Both the position numbers and the translations under genes were made by a program. This document shows positions 1 through 11,327 of a stretch of 64,000 nucleotides of DNA, in pieces; positions within the stretch are counted from its first letter, which is position 1, and each line of letters opens with the position of its first letter. Origin of the DNA: Cyclina sinensis (taxonomy: Eukaryota; Mollusca; Bivalvia; Venerida; Veneridae); the NCBI GenBank assembly GCA_012932295.1, contig JAAONU010000019.1:33147913-33211912 (forward strand), read 5' to 3'. The notes under the pieces were generated by a model. That model saw nothing but the letters and a program-made list of their open reading frames with translations, was not told where the DNA came from and made no database searches.

Positions 1-212
1 ATTTGGGCTCTGTGACCTAGTTTTCCAACCCTGATAACCCATGTTCGAACTCGTCCGAGATATCAATGAGACAAACATCCTGACCAAGTTTCATGACAAT
101 TGAGGCAAAAATGTGACCACTAGAGTGTTAACAAACTAATTGTGGACGGACGGACGACAGACAAAAGGTGATCAGAAAAGCTCACTGTGTCACTACGTGA
201 CAGGTGAGCTAA
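1..212 (+). mobile_element. Family A element, right end only
   Basis: Family A convention: the element is read here in the direction ACAAGAGG...GAGCTAA. This copy contains the last 135-bp-type unit (GTGACCTAGTTTTCCAACCC), the GGACGGACGGACGAC microsatellite, GGTGATCAGAAAAGCTCAC, then the hairpin GTCACTACGTGAC and terminal AGGTGAGCTAA. The stem GAGCTCACC is complementary to the CGCTCACCTG found at the left ends of complete copies. The same right end recurs at 56880-57094 and 59520-59753. Confidence 0.85.
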
Positions 213-2355
213 AAACAAGAGCCACCGCAAACGGGAGCAATGCTCGACTTTTTCTTATTTCCAAACACATCAGTGGAAGCACATTGTGGTGAAGGGATTT
301 CAAATGAAACATCATTTGGAAATATAATTATCAAATTCATCCATACACAACAAAGTTATGGCCAATTTTAGCAACATTCTGAATTTGACCTTAAAGGTCA
401 AGGTCAAGTTCAGTTTAACCTTGTTTGGACGTATTGTCTAAAAGGTAGTTATGTCCAAGCATGAAGACACTACATCCATTAATAACAAAGATATAGCAAA
501 GTTAAGTAATGTCAAGGTCATTTAAAGGTCAAGGTAATACATTGTACTTGAACTGTTCAACATGTTTGCATTATTCTCAGTGTTATTTTGTCCCAGTACA
601 GATCAAATCTGTCCATGAATAACATAAATTTGGCTATTTAAGCAAAATTCAATAATTTGAACTTGACAGTCATTTTAAGTTCAAGGTCATACCTGAATGA
701 TCTAACATGTAGGTTTTGTCATAAGTGTCGTTTTGTCCAAATATAAATCAAATCCAAAATAAATAACTTGACCCTGAAGGTCCAGGTCATTTTAAGGTTA
801 AAGTCATACTTGTTTTATTCAGCCTATCAGTTTTGTCATAAGTGTTGTTTTGTCCAAGTATGATTCAAATCTGTAAATTGATAAAGTTATTACAATTCAA
901 GCTAAATTCAATAATTTGACCTTGACTGTCAAGGTCATTTTAAGGTTAAGGTCAAACTTGAATAATTTAACATGAGGGTTTGTCATGAGTGCTGTTTTGT
1001 CCAAGTATTAATCAAAAAGAACTAAAAATGACGTAAACGCCAATTTTAGCAAAATTCAATAATTTGACCTTGACGGTCATGGTGATTTAAAAGTCAAGGT
1101 CATACCTGAATGATTCAATATGTCAGTTTTGTCATTAGTGTTGTTTTGTCCCAGTATCAAATCAAACCATAAATAATAAAGTTATGGCCAATTTAAGCAA
1201 AATTCAATAACTTGACCTTGAATGTCAAGGTTATACTTTAATAAATCAAAATGTCGGTTTTGTTGTTTTATACAAGTATGAATCAAATTTGTAAATAAAT
1301 GACAGTTAAGACAATTAAAGCAAAATTCAATCATTTGACCTTGACTGTCAACTCCAGTTTAGAATCAAGGTCATACCTGAATTATTCAACACATCAGTTT
1401 TGCAAATGAGGTTTTGTCCAAGTATGAATCAAACCCAATCATAAATAACAAAGTTATGACCAATTTAAGCAAAATTCAATAATTTGACCTTGCCTGTCAA
1501 GGTCATTTTTTAGGTCAAGGTCACACTTGAAAGAATCAAAATGTTGCATTTGTCATAAGTGTTGTTTTATACAAGTATGAATCAAATCAATAAATAAATG
1601 AGAAAGTTATGACAATCTAATCAAAATTCAATAATTTGACCATGATCTTCACAGTCATTTTTAGGTTATGGTCATACTTGAATTATTTGACATGGCGGCT
1701 TTGTCATAAGTATAGTTTTGTCCAAATTTCATTTAAATCCAACCATAAACAACAAAGTTATGACCAGTTTTAGCAAAATTCATTAATTTGACCACGACTG
1801 TCAAGGTCATTTAAAGGTCAAGATCATACTTGAAAAAATCATAATGTTGGATTTATCATAAGTGTTGTTCTGTCCAAGTATGATGAAAATCCAACAACAA
1901 ATAAGAAAGATATGGCCAATTTTAGCAAAACTCAACAATTTGACTTTGAAGGTGAAGGTCATTTATGAGCCAAGGTCAAGTTCAGTCTGATTCACTTGAA
2001 GATCTTGTCCAAAGGGTTGTTGTGTCCAATTATAAAGACAATCCACCTATTAATAATAAAGTTATGGCCAATTTTAGCAAAATTCAATTATTTGACCTTG
2101 AAGGTGAAGGTCATTTATGAGTTAAGGTCAAGTTAAGTCTGGTCTACTTGAAGGTCTTGTCCAAAGGGTTGTTGTGTCCAGGCATGAAGACAATCCATCT
2201 ATTAATAATAAAGTAATGGTCAATTTTAGCAAAATTCAATATTTTGACTTTGAAGGTGAAGGTCATTTATGAGTCAAGGTCAAGTCTAGTCTGGTCTACT
2301 TGAAGGTCTTGTCAAAAGGGTTGCTGTGTCCAAGTATGAAGACAATCCATAATGG
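213..2355 (+). mobile_element. Family B element, right end truncated
   Basis: The left end AACAAGAGCCACCGCAAACG followed by GCTCGACTTTTTC abuts the preceding element exactly. The core has about 13 units of roughly 150 bp (range about 120-160) with AAAATTCAATAATTTGACC, TCAAGGTCA and GTCATAAGTGTTGTTTTGTC. The right end is absent; compare the complete copy at 50204-54067. The core is dense in TGACCTTGA/TCAAGGTCA motifs. Confidence 0.85.
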
Positions 2356-2937
2356 AACAAGAGCCATGTTACACATGGTTAATCCCCAAGCCGGGAAGAA
2401 GTAACCTGAAGGTTGTACTTTCAAAAACTATATGTAATAATGTGCATATGCAGTTTGAAGAAAACCCCTCAAAAATTAGGCAAGGTAGATTTATCGTACG
2501 TGACACTGCACTTCCTACCAACGTGCTATGTCTGTGTATTAAGTTTAAAGAAAATCCCTCAAGTACTTTTGGAGTAATGCTCTGGATTTTTTTTTCAAGT
2601 AAATCTGATAAACAGGAATAACTCTAAAAGTAGGCAAGGTAGAGTTATTGTTTTTGCACAATGCACTTTCTACTAACGTGCACTGTCAGTGTATGAAGTT
2701 TGAAGAAAATCCCTCATGTACTTTTGGAAATATGCTTCAGACAAGTTTTTCAAGTAAATCTGATAAAAATGAATAACTCTAAAAGTAGGCAAGGAAGAGT
2801 TATTGTTCTTGCACAATGCACTTCTTACCAATGTGCTTTTTCAGTGTATTAAGTTTAAAGAAAATCCTTCAAGTTCTTTTGGAGTTGTGCTCTGAAAAAA
2901 TTGTTTCTGGTAAATGTGATAAAGGGGAATAACTCTA
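2356..2937 (+). mobile_element. Family L element, left end and three core units
   Basis: The left end is AACAAGAGCCATGTTACACATGG, whose CCATGTTACACATGG is a hairpin. The core units of about 145 bp contain GGAATAACTCTAAAAGTAGG, CAAGGTAGAGTTATTG and TCAGTGTATGAAGTTTGAAG. It is cut at 2938 by a family A element and does not resume. Core units of the same kind recur at 25130-25740. Confidence 0.7.
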
Positions 2938-4465
2938 AACAAGAGGGCCATGATGGCCCTATATTGCTCACCTGAATATGACCGCTTTTAACAAAGTTGC
3001 TATGGACCTGGATAACTGACCCCAGATGACCCATATTCGAACTTGACCTAGAAATTATTGAAACAATCTTTCTGACAAATTTCAAGGTTGTTTGAACTGA
3101 AAATATTACCTCAATGCGTGTTAACAAGGTTTTTCCATATCTGGGGTCTGTGACCTAGTTTTTGACCCCAGATGACCTTTATTCAAATCTGAGCTAGAAA
3201 TCACTAAAACATGCTTTCTGACAAATTTCGAGAATATTTGGACTGAAAAGTAGCTTCTAGAGAGTTAAAAAGTTTTTTTTGTATTTTTGGGCTCTGTGAC
3301 CTAGTTTTTGATTTCAGATGACCCATATTCAAATTTAACCTAGAAATCATTGAAACAACCTTTCTGACAGATTCCAGGTTATTTGAACTGAAAATGTTAC
3401 CTCTAGAGTGTTAACAAGGTTTTTCTATATTTGGGCTCTGTGACCTAGTTTTTAACCCCAGATGACCCAATTTTGAACTTGAGCTATAAATCATCAAAAC
3501 AACCTTTCTGACAAATTTCTGGGATATTTTGACTGAAAATGTAACCTCTAGAGTGTTAACAAGGTTTTTCTATTTTTGGGCTCTGTGACATAGTTTTTGA
3601 ACCCAGATGACCCATATTCGAATCTGAGCTAGAAATCATAGAAAACACCTGTCTAACAAATTTCCAGATTATTTGGACTGAAAATGTTACTTCTCCTTCT
3701 ACAAGAAGATTTTCAAAGTTTTCACTATATAAGCCTATGTAAAACCAATGACCCCGGGGTGGGGCCAAATTTGACCCCAGGGGTATAATTTGAACAAACT
3801 TGGTAGAGGTCTACTAGACAATGCTACATACCAAATCTTAAGGCTCAGGGCCTTGTGGTTTCTGACAAGAAGATTTTCAAAGTTTTTCCTATATAAGCCT
3901 ATGTAAAACCAATGACCCCAGGGTGGGGCCAAATTTGACCCCAGAGGTATAATTTGAACAAACTTGGTAGAGGTCCACTAGACAATGCTACATACCAAAT
4001 ATCTAAGCTCTATGCCTTACGGTTTCTGACAAGAAGATTTTTAAAGTTTTTCCTATATAACTCTATGTAAAACAAGTGACCCCTGGGGCGGGGCCATTTT
4101 TGACCCCAGGATCATAATTTGAACAAACTTGGTAGAGGTCCACTAGATGATGCTTTATACCAATTATCAAAGCTCCAGGTCTTTTGGTTTCTGACAAGAA
4201 GATTTTTAAAGATCTAACTTTTAAAATCTGTTTTTAGCTCCTGTGACCCAGAAATGCAATGAACCGGAACCATTTGAACAAACTTGGTAGAGCTTCATGC
4301 AAGGAACATTTTAGGCAAGTTTCATTAAATTTTGCCCAGTGGTTTCAGAGGAGATGTCGTTTGAATGAATTGTGGACGACGGACGGACGGACGGACGGAC
4401 GGACGGACGGACGCCGGACAATCAAGGATCCTAAAAGCTCACATGAGCATGCTCAGGTGAGCTAA
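2938..4465 (+). mobile_element. Family A element, complete, two-type core
   Basis: The left end is AACAAGAGGGCCATGATGGC, with hairpin GGGCCATGATGGCCC, then TTGCTCACCTGA. Five 135-bp units (type 1: TTTGGGCTCTGTGACCTAG, ACAAATTTC, GTTAACAAGG) run to about 3690. The core then switches inside a unit to three 167-bp units (type 2: ACCCCGGGGTGGGGCCAAAT, GGTAGAGGTC, CAAGAAGATTTTCAAAG). An ACGG tetranucleotide tract (4379-4411), GAGCATGCTC and AGGTGAGCTAA close the element. Confidence 0.88.
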
Positions 4466-7459
4466 AAATCAGATAAAAAATTTTGGGCGAGGGGGGCGGG
4501 GGGCGGGGGAAGTGACCCCCACGGGAGGGGGGATGACCCCACTGTGGTCATGGTGCATACTACTAAATATCTAAGCTCCAGGCCTTGTGGTTTCAGACAA
4601 GAAGATTTTTAAAGTTTTTTGCTATATTACTCTATGTAAATCAAGGGGCCCCCCGGGCGTGGCCAGTTTTGACCCAGGGGCCATGATTAGAACAATCTTG
4701 GTAGAGGTCTACTAGACAATGCTCAACACCAAATATCTAAGCTCCATGCCTTTTGTTTCTAACAGGAAGATTTTTTAAGTTTTCCCTACATGTATATAAC
4801 TCTATGTTAATCAAATAAGCCCTGGGCGGGGTCAGTTCCGACCCTAGGGTCACAATTTGAACTAGAACTATTGCTGAATGTGATTCATACCCCCACCAAT
4901 GTCCTTGACAGAAGACGACATGGAAAGTTGGTTAAGGGAATAACTTTAGTGGCACAAATACATATACATAAAAAGAAATTATCTCTGGTGAAAAAAACAA
5001 ACAAATTGTACAGGTAATAGTATAAATATATATTGTCAAATCATGTTCGAAACAGTTACAAATAACCTTTCATTTTCCCAATGTACTAAAACAAACAAAA
5101 GCAGTGAAGTTAAGAAAATAGCATAATTATGTCAAAATGTAATTAAGGGTGGAAAAACTTTGCATAATGAGCTTACTTGTTCTATTTTAGAAATATTCAA
5201 GTACATGTTAAAATTTCAGAACATTTTCTAAGTCAATTTTTGACCTTCAAGTGTGGCCTTGACCTTAAGCTAGCACAAGGGTAAGATGGGGTCTGCACAT
5301 TGCCCAGTTGGGATGAACATTTGAGTCAAGTTTGAAGAAAATCCTTCCATTAGTATAGAATTCATAGAGCCTAGACATATTGTCTAGTATTGATTGTAAG
5401 TAAATTAAAAGACTTAAAAAGGGGCATAACTTTGTCAAAATGCAATACAGAGTTATGAAACTTGACCTGAATATCTTACTTGTGATACCTCATATATCTT
5501 TTAAGTTTTAAGCAAATACCTGTGCTAGTTTCAGAAATATTCAAGTACATGTTAAAATTTAAGAACATCTTCAAGTGTGCCCTTGACCTTAAGCTGGCAC
5601 AAGGGTAAGATGGGTTCTGCACATTGCCCAGTTGGGGTGAACATTTGAGTCAAGTTTAAAGAAAATCCTTCCATTAGTATAGAATTTATAGAGCCTAGAC
5701 ATATTGTCTAGTATTGATTGTAAGTAAATTAAAAGACTTAAAAAGGGGCATAACTTTGTCAAAATGCAATACAGAGTTATGAAACTTGACCTGAATATCT
5801 TACTTGTGATACCTCATATATCTTTTAAGTTTCAAGCAAATACCTGTGCTAGTTTCAGAAATATTCAAGTACATGTTAAAATTTAAGAACATTTTCTAAG
5901 TCAATTTTGACCTTCAAGTGTGACCTTGACCTTAAGCCGGCACAAAGGTAACATGGGTTCTGCACATAACTTTGTTGAGTTGAACATTTAAGTAAAGTTT
6001 GAAGAAATTTCTTCCATTAGTATAGGATTTATAGAGCGGACACGACATATTGTCTAATATTTGATTGTATGTAAATTTGAAGACTTTAAAAGGGGCATAA
6101 CTTTGTCAAAATGCAATACAGAGTTATGAAACTTGACCTGCATATCCTAATTGTGACACTTCATATATATTTTAAGTTTCAAGCAAATACTTTTTCTAGT
6201 TTCAGAAATATTCAAATACATGTTAAAATTTAAGAATATTTTCTAAGTCAATTTTTGACCTTCAAGTGTGACCTTGACCTTAAGCCGGCAAAAGGGTAAC
6301 ATGGGTTCTGCACATCCCCTTGTTGAGGTGAACATTTGAGCCAAGATTAAAGAAAATCTTTCAATTAGTGTAGGACTTACAGAGCGGACACGACATAATG
6401 TCTAATATTTGATTGTTTGATATTTGACCTTCAATTGTGACTTTGACCTTGAGCTGACACATGGGCAACATGGGTTCTGCACATCCCCTTGTTGAGGTGA
6501 ACATTTCAGCCAAGTTTGAAGAAAATCCTTCAATTGGTATAGGATTTATAGAGCGGACACGATAATGGAGACGGACGGACCGACCGACCCGACGGACGTG
6601 ACAAAGCGAATCCATTATAGCCCCCCCGCCCCATACTTTGTGGTGGGGGTATAATAATCTTTGTAGAGGTCCACTAGATGATGCCTCATACCAAATATCT
6701 AAGTTCCAGAAGAAGATTTTTAAAGAATTTACTATATAACTCTTTATAAAACATGTGACCCCTGGGGCGGAGCCAATTTTGACCCAGGGGCCATGATTTG
6801 AACAATCTTGGTAGGGGTCTACTAGACAATGCTACACACCAAATATCTAAGCTCCAGGCCTTGTGGTTTCAGACAAGAAGATTTTTAAAATTTTCCCTAC
6901 ATAACTCTATGTTAATCAAGTGACCCCCAGTGCAGGACCATTTTTGACTAAGGAGCCATGACTTGAAAAATATTGGTAGAGGTCCACTGGACAATGCTGC
7001 ACACCAAATATCTAAACCTTAGGCCTTGTGGTTTCAGATAAGAAGATTTTTAAAGTTTTCCCTATATAAGCCTATGTAAAATCAATTGACCCCCCAGGAG
7101 GGGACAAATTTGACCCCAGGGGCATAATTTGAACAAACTTGAGGTCCACTAGACAATGCTACATACCAAATCTTAAGGCTCAGGGCCTTGTGGTTTCAGA
7201 GAAGAAGATTTTCAAAGTTTTTCCTTTAAGTTGCCATAGCAACCAGAGTTCTTGATGGAATTGAATTCTTTGAACAACTTTGGTAGAGCTTCATGCAAGG
7301 AATATCCCAGGCATGTTTCATCAATGATGGCTCAGCAGTTTAGGAGGAGATGTTGTTTAAGTCAAATTGTTGACGATGCATGCGGCACGACGCACGCCGA
7401 CAGACGCCGGACATTCAACGATCCCAAAAGCTCACCCTGAGCAGGCTCAGGTGAGCTAA
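4466..7459 (+). mobile_element. Family A element, left-truncated, split by family D
   Basis: It starts with a G-rich low-complexity stretch (4483-4520) and type 2 units of about 167 bp. It is interrupted at 4863-6655 by a complete family D element, resumes at 6656 with ATCTTTGTAGAGGTCCACTA, and ends with the right terminus CCTGAGCAGGCTCAGGTGAG then CTAA. The last unit carries a TTGCCATAGCAACCAGAGTT-type variant that also occurs at other right ends. Confidence 0.85.
4863..6655 (+). mobile_element. Family D element, complete, 330-345-bp units
   Basis: The left end is TAGAACTATTGCTGAATGTG with CATACCCCCACC. The core has over three units of about 324-346 bp (GAGCCTAGACATATTGTCTAG or GAGCGGACACGACATATTG, GGGGCATAACTTTGTCAAAA, CAAGTACATGTTAAAATTT). 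A GGACGGACC tract precedes the right hairpin CCCCCCGCCCCATACTTTGT, then GGTGGGGGTATAAT. The host unit elsewhere reads TTTGAACAATCTTTGTAGAG. Here it is split as TTTGAAC, element, AATCTTTG, with no target duplication. Confidence 0.88.
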
Positions 7460-8696
7460 AAAGCAGGTCAGTAGGTCAAAAATATAGGTCAAGGAATGTT
7501 TATGAAATCATCTTGAAAAACTGTACAAACTTAAAAAATCAGATAAAAAAATTTGGGCGAGGGGGGGGGGAGTGACCCCCTGGGGAGGGGGGATGACCCT
7601 CACAGTGCATACTACCAAATATCTAAGCTCCAGGCCTTGCAGTTTGTGACAAGAAGATTTTTAAAGTTTTTTGCTATATAACTCTATGTAAAACATGTGA
7701 CCCCTTGGGCGGGGCCAGTTTTGACCCAGGGGCCATGATTTGAACAATCTTGGTAGAGGTCTACTAGACAATGCTCAACACCAAATATCTTAGCTCCATG
7801 TGTTGTGGTTTCTGACAAGAAGATTTTTTAAGGTTTCCCTATATAACTCTTTGTAAATCAGGTAAGCCCCGGGCGGGGTCAGTTCTAACCCCAGGGTCAA
7901 AATTTGAACAATCTTTGTAGAGGTCCACTAGATGTTGCCTCATACCAAATATCTCAGCTCCAGGCCATGCGGTTTCTGACAAGATTTTTAAAGATTTTCC
8001 TATATAACTTTATGTAAAACATGTGACCCCTTGGGCGAAGCTAATTTTGACTCAGGTGCCATGATTTGAACAATCTTGGTTGAGGTCTACAAGATAATGC
8101 TTAACACCAAATACCTAAGCTCCAGGACTTGTGGTTTCTGACAAGAAGATTTTAAAGTTTTTTCCTACATAACTCTATGTAAAACATGTGACCCCTGGAG
8201 CGGGGCCAGTTTTGAACAATCTTGGTAGAGGTCTACTAGACAATGCTCAACACCAAATATCTAAGCTCCATGTGTTGTGGTTTCTGTCAAGAAGATTTTT
8301 AAAGTTTTCCCTATGTAACTCTATGTAAATCAAGTGACCCCCAGGGCGGGGCCAGTTCTGACCCCAGGGTCATAATTTGAACAATCTCTGTAGAGGACCA
8401 CTAGATGATGCCTCATACCAAATATCTAAGCTCAAGGCCTTGTGGTTTTTGAGAAGAAGATTTTTAAAGTTATTTCTTTTGTATGCCATTGCAACCAGAG
8501 TTCTGCATGCAATTGAATTCTTTGAACAACTTAGAAAGAGATCATGCAAGGAACATCCCATGCAAGTTTCATTGAATTTGGCCCAGTGGTTTCAGAGGAG
8601 ATGTCATTTGAATGAAATTGTTGATGCCTCACGACGCACTCCGGACACTGGGGTATGACAAAAGCTCACTCTGGCACTTTGTGCCAGGTGAGCTAA
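7460..8696 (+). mobile_element. Family A element, left-truncated, type 2 core
   Basis: A G-rich stretch at 7557-7595 is followed by about five 167-bp type 2 units. The right terminus is CACTCTGGCACTTTGTGCCAG then GTGAGCTAA, with hairpin GGCACTTTGTGCC. The microsatellite has decayed to GACGCACTCCGGAC. Confidence 0.82.
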
Positions 8697-8751
8697 TGGT
8701 ACAAGACAGAGTATGGTTCTTTCACTCTGCATTTGTCCTGGTCACCATGTA

Positions 8752-11201
8752 CAGTAAACTCCAACTGTATCGATATCGCTTGTAATGATATATCGGTTAT
8801 ATCGATACGTTTGTCTTGGTCCCTGCCAACTTCCATTATAACCTAACGGAAGCATCCTCGCATATATCGATATCGCATGTATCGATATTTCGGATATATC
8901 GATGTGGATTTTCAACCCCAACGCACATATATTACCTCTTAAAACGATAATTTGCTGCACAAGTTTGTTGTGGAAGAGCGGTCTCGGTCCGCTTGTTTTA
9001 ATGCATAAATATCTGCTCGATTAAATACAATGACGCGGAACATGTTCTGTGCGTACGTAACTACCGTTTTGTTCTCAATACAGGTGAATTCATCTCAAAA
9101 AATAAAAGCATGGTTTTGTCCTTTTATTGTTTCCTTTCAATAACAATTTTCGTTGTAAATAAGTTATACATGTACATGTAGCTAAAACAGTGAACATGTC
9201 AGAAAAACGAAAAAGAAAAATTTTGGATATTGAAACTAAATATAAATTAATTCAAGAGATTAATCTTGGTAAACGTAAAAAACAGGACATTGCAAACGAT
9301 TTTGGAATTAAACAAAACACATTAAGTTCAATCTGGAAAAATAAAGATTCTGTCATCAATGCATACGAGACTACGTCGTTCAGCCCAGCCCGTAAACGAA
9401 TGCGTCATGCCAGTAATAGAGACATTGAAATGGCGCTGTTTGAGTGGTTTAAGACTGTACGATCCCAAAATGTGCCTATTGATGGACCTATGCTTACACG
9501 AAAGGCTAATTCTCTGGCATGTGAGCTGGGCATGGAAAATTTTCAGGCAACAAACGGATTTATTGAAAGATTCAAAAATCGTCATGGCATATCGAGCAAA
9601 ACATTATCCGGTGAAGGTGCTTCCGTCGATAATTCACAAACTGAAAATTGGATGCAGTCAAAACTTCCAAGTTTGATCAAGGACTATGAACCAAAAAATG
9701 TCTACAATATCGATGAAACTGGCGTTTTTTATAAAATTACCCCAAATAAAACACTAGAGGTAAAAGGAACAAAATGTTTTGGAGGCAAACAAAGCAAGGA
9801 CAGAATCACAGTGCTTATCGGCGCAAATATGGACGGTTCTGATAAACTTAAACTTTTGATAATCGGAAAATTCAAAAATCCTAGATGTTTTAAAAATGTT
9901 AAAAGTTTGCCGGTAGATTACGAAGCTAATCGTCGTGCTTGGATGAACTCAGAAATATTTATCAGTTGGGTGAAAAAACTTGACAAACGTATGACACGTG
10001 AGAAAAGATCTATTCTATTGTTTGTTGATAATTGCCCGGCCCATCCGAAAATCGAGGGATTAAAAGCTGTAAAACTGTTGTTTTTCCCACCTAACACTAC
10101 ATCTAAGTTACAGCCCTTTGATCAAGGGATTATCTTTTCATTCAAAAGGCATTACAGGTCACGTGTCCTTGACCATATTATTTCATGTCTAGACAAACAT
10201 ATCGATAAACAGATTAACATTCTAAAAGCCATACAATGGTTTTATGCGGCATGGAAAGATGTAACACCGACGTGTATCCAGAATTGTTTTAGAAAGGCTG
10301 GATTTATGAATCAAGCACAGCATGAAATTAATGCGACCCCGCAGGGTCATGTTTCCGATTCGTCTGACACAGACGAGTTCGAGGACGATGACATTCCGCT
10401 GGCTGAATTGGCATCGAAATGGAATCGCCTTAGAGTATTCAGTGACATAGACAAAAACATTTCTTTTGATGATTACATAAATGCCGATGAGAATGTTGTC
10501 TCCGTTGAGCAGAAGTCCGATAGCGATATAATAGCGGAGGTACAGCAAAAATTGAAACCCGCTGAAACCCTGTCGCAGAGTGACGAAGAGAGTGACTCTG
10601 AGACTGTTGATGACCCCCCACCCACCATGAATGAGTTTCTTAATGCTATAGACACTTGCAGACGCTTTGTTCTTTCTAAGTCTGATTCGTGTGATTCTGT
10701 TTTCGGATGTTTACATGAACTTGAGAAATTTTCAGTTGAAATAGGGAAAGCCAAAAAGCAGACAAAATTAACTGATTTTTTCCGACAGTGAATGTCTTTG
10801 TACATGAACAAAACTTAAACAAGATTTACCCATGAGTGTAAATAGTTAAAAAAGCAATTTAATTTTGACGTTTTTTTTTCCAGTGTATAAATTTAAGCCA
10901 ATGTAAGGTTACCAGTACCTGTGTACATATTACTTTCGGTTTATGTCAGTTTTGTGTTTATTTTGATGTGCAACTGATTTTTTATGCATTCAACATTGAT
11001 ATGCATAAAAAGAATAAAGTTTTGTCGTAAGTACATGATTGTCACATGTCTAGTATATAATGCTACTGCTTATACATGTTGAACGATGCAGTGCATCGTC
11101 AGTAAGCTACACACCGTACAGAAATTCGGTTGTAACGATATTCGGATATATCGATATAGTTTTGTATGTCCCCTGAATATCGTTATAAGCGGAGTTTACT
11201 G
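8752..11201 (+). mobile_element. Tigger/pogo DNA transposon, apparently complete
   Basis: The 2450-bp element is flanked by TA on both sides (8750-8751 and 11202-11203). It has terminal inverted repeats that start CAGTAAACTCC on the left and end GGAGTTTACTG on the right. Inside each end are further degenerate copies of ATATCGATAT and TGTAATGATAT-like motifs. It carries one long intact transposase gene and a polyadenylation signal AATAAA at 11013-11018. It is inserted in an older tandem-unit element whose sequence continues on both sides (left of 8750, right of 11203). TA target duplication, CAGT ends and a CENP-B-like transposase are the hallmarks of Tigger within Tc1/mariner. Confidence 0.95.
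9196..10791 (+). CDS. Tigger/pogo transposase (CENP-B-like HTH + DDE)
   Basis: This 531-residue open frame has no stop or frameshift. The first ATG is at 9196; the frame stays open slightly upstream but from a GTG, so 9196 is chosen. Residues about 5-55 form a Psq/CENP-B N-terminal helix-turn-helix (ETKYKLIQEI, KQDIANDFGI, NTLSSIWKNK). Residues about 75-135 form the second CENP-B/Tc5 DNA-binding domain (TNGFIERFKNRHGI). The DDE catalytic domain has D173 in YNIDETG, D278 in LLFVDNCPAHP and D309 in LQPFDQGII, 30 residues between the last two. An acidic region follows (about 386-402). The protein ends KKQTKLTDFFRQ, which contains a QxxLxxFF PCNA-binding box; the pogo transposase of flies is known to bind PCNA. 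It should cut and paste its own element. Intactness and an undamaged catalytic triad suggest a young copy. Confidence 0.95.
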   Translation: MSEKRKRKILDIETKYKLIQEINLGKRKKQDIANDFGIKQNTLSSIWKNKDSVINAYETTSFSPARKRMRHASNRDIEMALFEWFKTVRSQNVPIDGPMLTRKANSLACELGMENFQATNGFIERFKNRHGISSKTLSGEGASVDNSQTENWMQSKLPSLIKDYEPKNVYNIDETGVFYKITPNKTLEVKGTKCFGGKQSKDRITVLIGANMDGSDKLKLLIIGKFKNPRCFKNVKSLPVDYEANRRAWMNSEIFISWVKKLDKRMTREKRSILLFVDNCPAHPKIEGLKAVKLLFFPPNTTSKLQPFDQGIIFSFKRHYRSRVLDHIISCLDKHIDKQINILKAIQWFYAAWKDVTPTCIQNCFRKAGFMNQAQHEINATPQGHVSDSSDTDEFEDDDIPLAELASKWNRLRVFSDIDKNISFDDYINADENVVSVEQKSDSDIIAEVQQKLKPAETLSQSDEESDSETVDDPPPTMNEFLNAIDTCRRFVLSKSDSCDSVFGCLHELEKFSVEIGKAKKQTKLTDFFRQ

Positions 11202-11327
11202 TATATATATTTCAAGTTTCAAGTCAATCAGTTGAATAGTTTTAGAGTTATGCTCCCAACAGTGAGTGTGACTCTGGTGCCTGTGACTCCAGTATACCCT
11301 CCCAAACTTCGTTTTGTGAGGGTATAA

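Larger units (their letters stand above)
8697..11327 (+). mobile_element. Tandem-unit element split by the Tigger insertion, TATACCCTC right end
   Basis: Only 8697-8751 and 11202-11327 belong to this element; Tigger occupies the middle. The unit has GAGTATGGTTCTTTCACTCTGC on the left and TTTCAAGTCAATCAGTTGAA with GAGTTATGCTCC on the right. It ends TATACCCTCCCAAACTTCGT then TTTGTGAGGGTATAA, a hairpin of a further end type. Confidence 0.65.

Noticed and set aside
4379..4411. ACGG tetranucleotide tract as an independent microsatellite locus
   Set aside because: The same tract sits at a fixed place before the right hairpin in many elements (25743, 47162, 53140, 59666), so it is part of the element.
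9190..9195. Upstream GTG as start of the Tigger transposase
   Set aside because: An ATG follows two codons later, and GTG starts are not expected for this eukaryotic gene.
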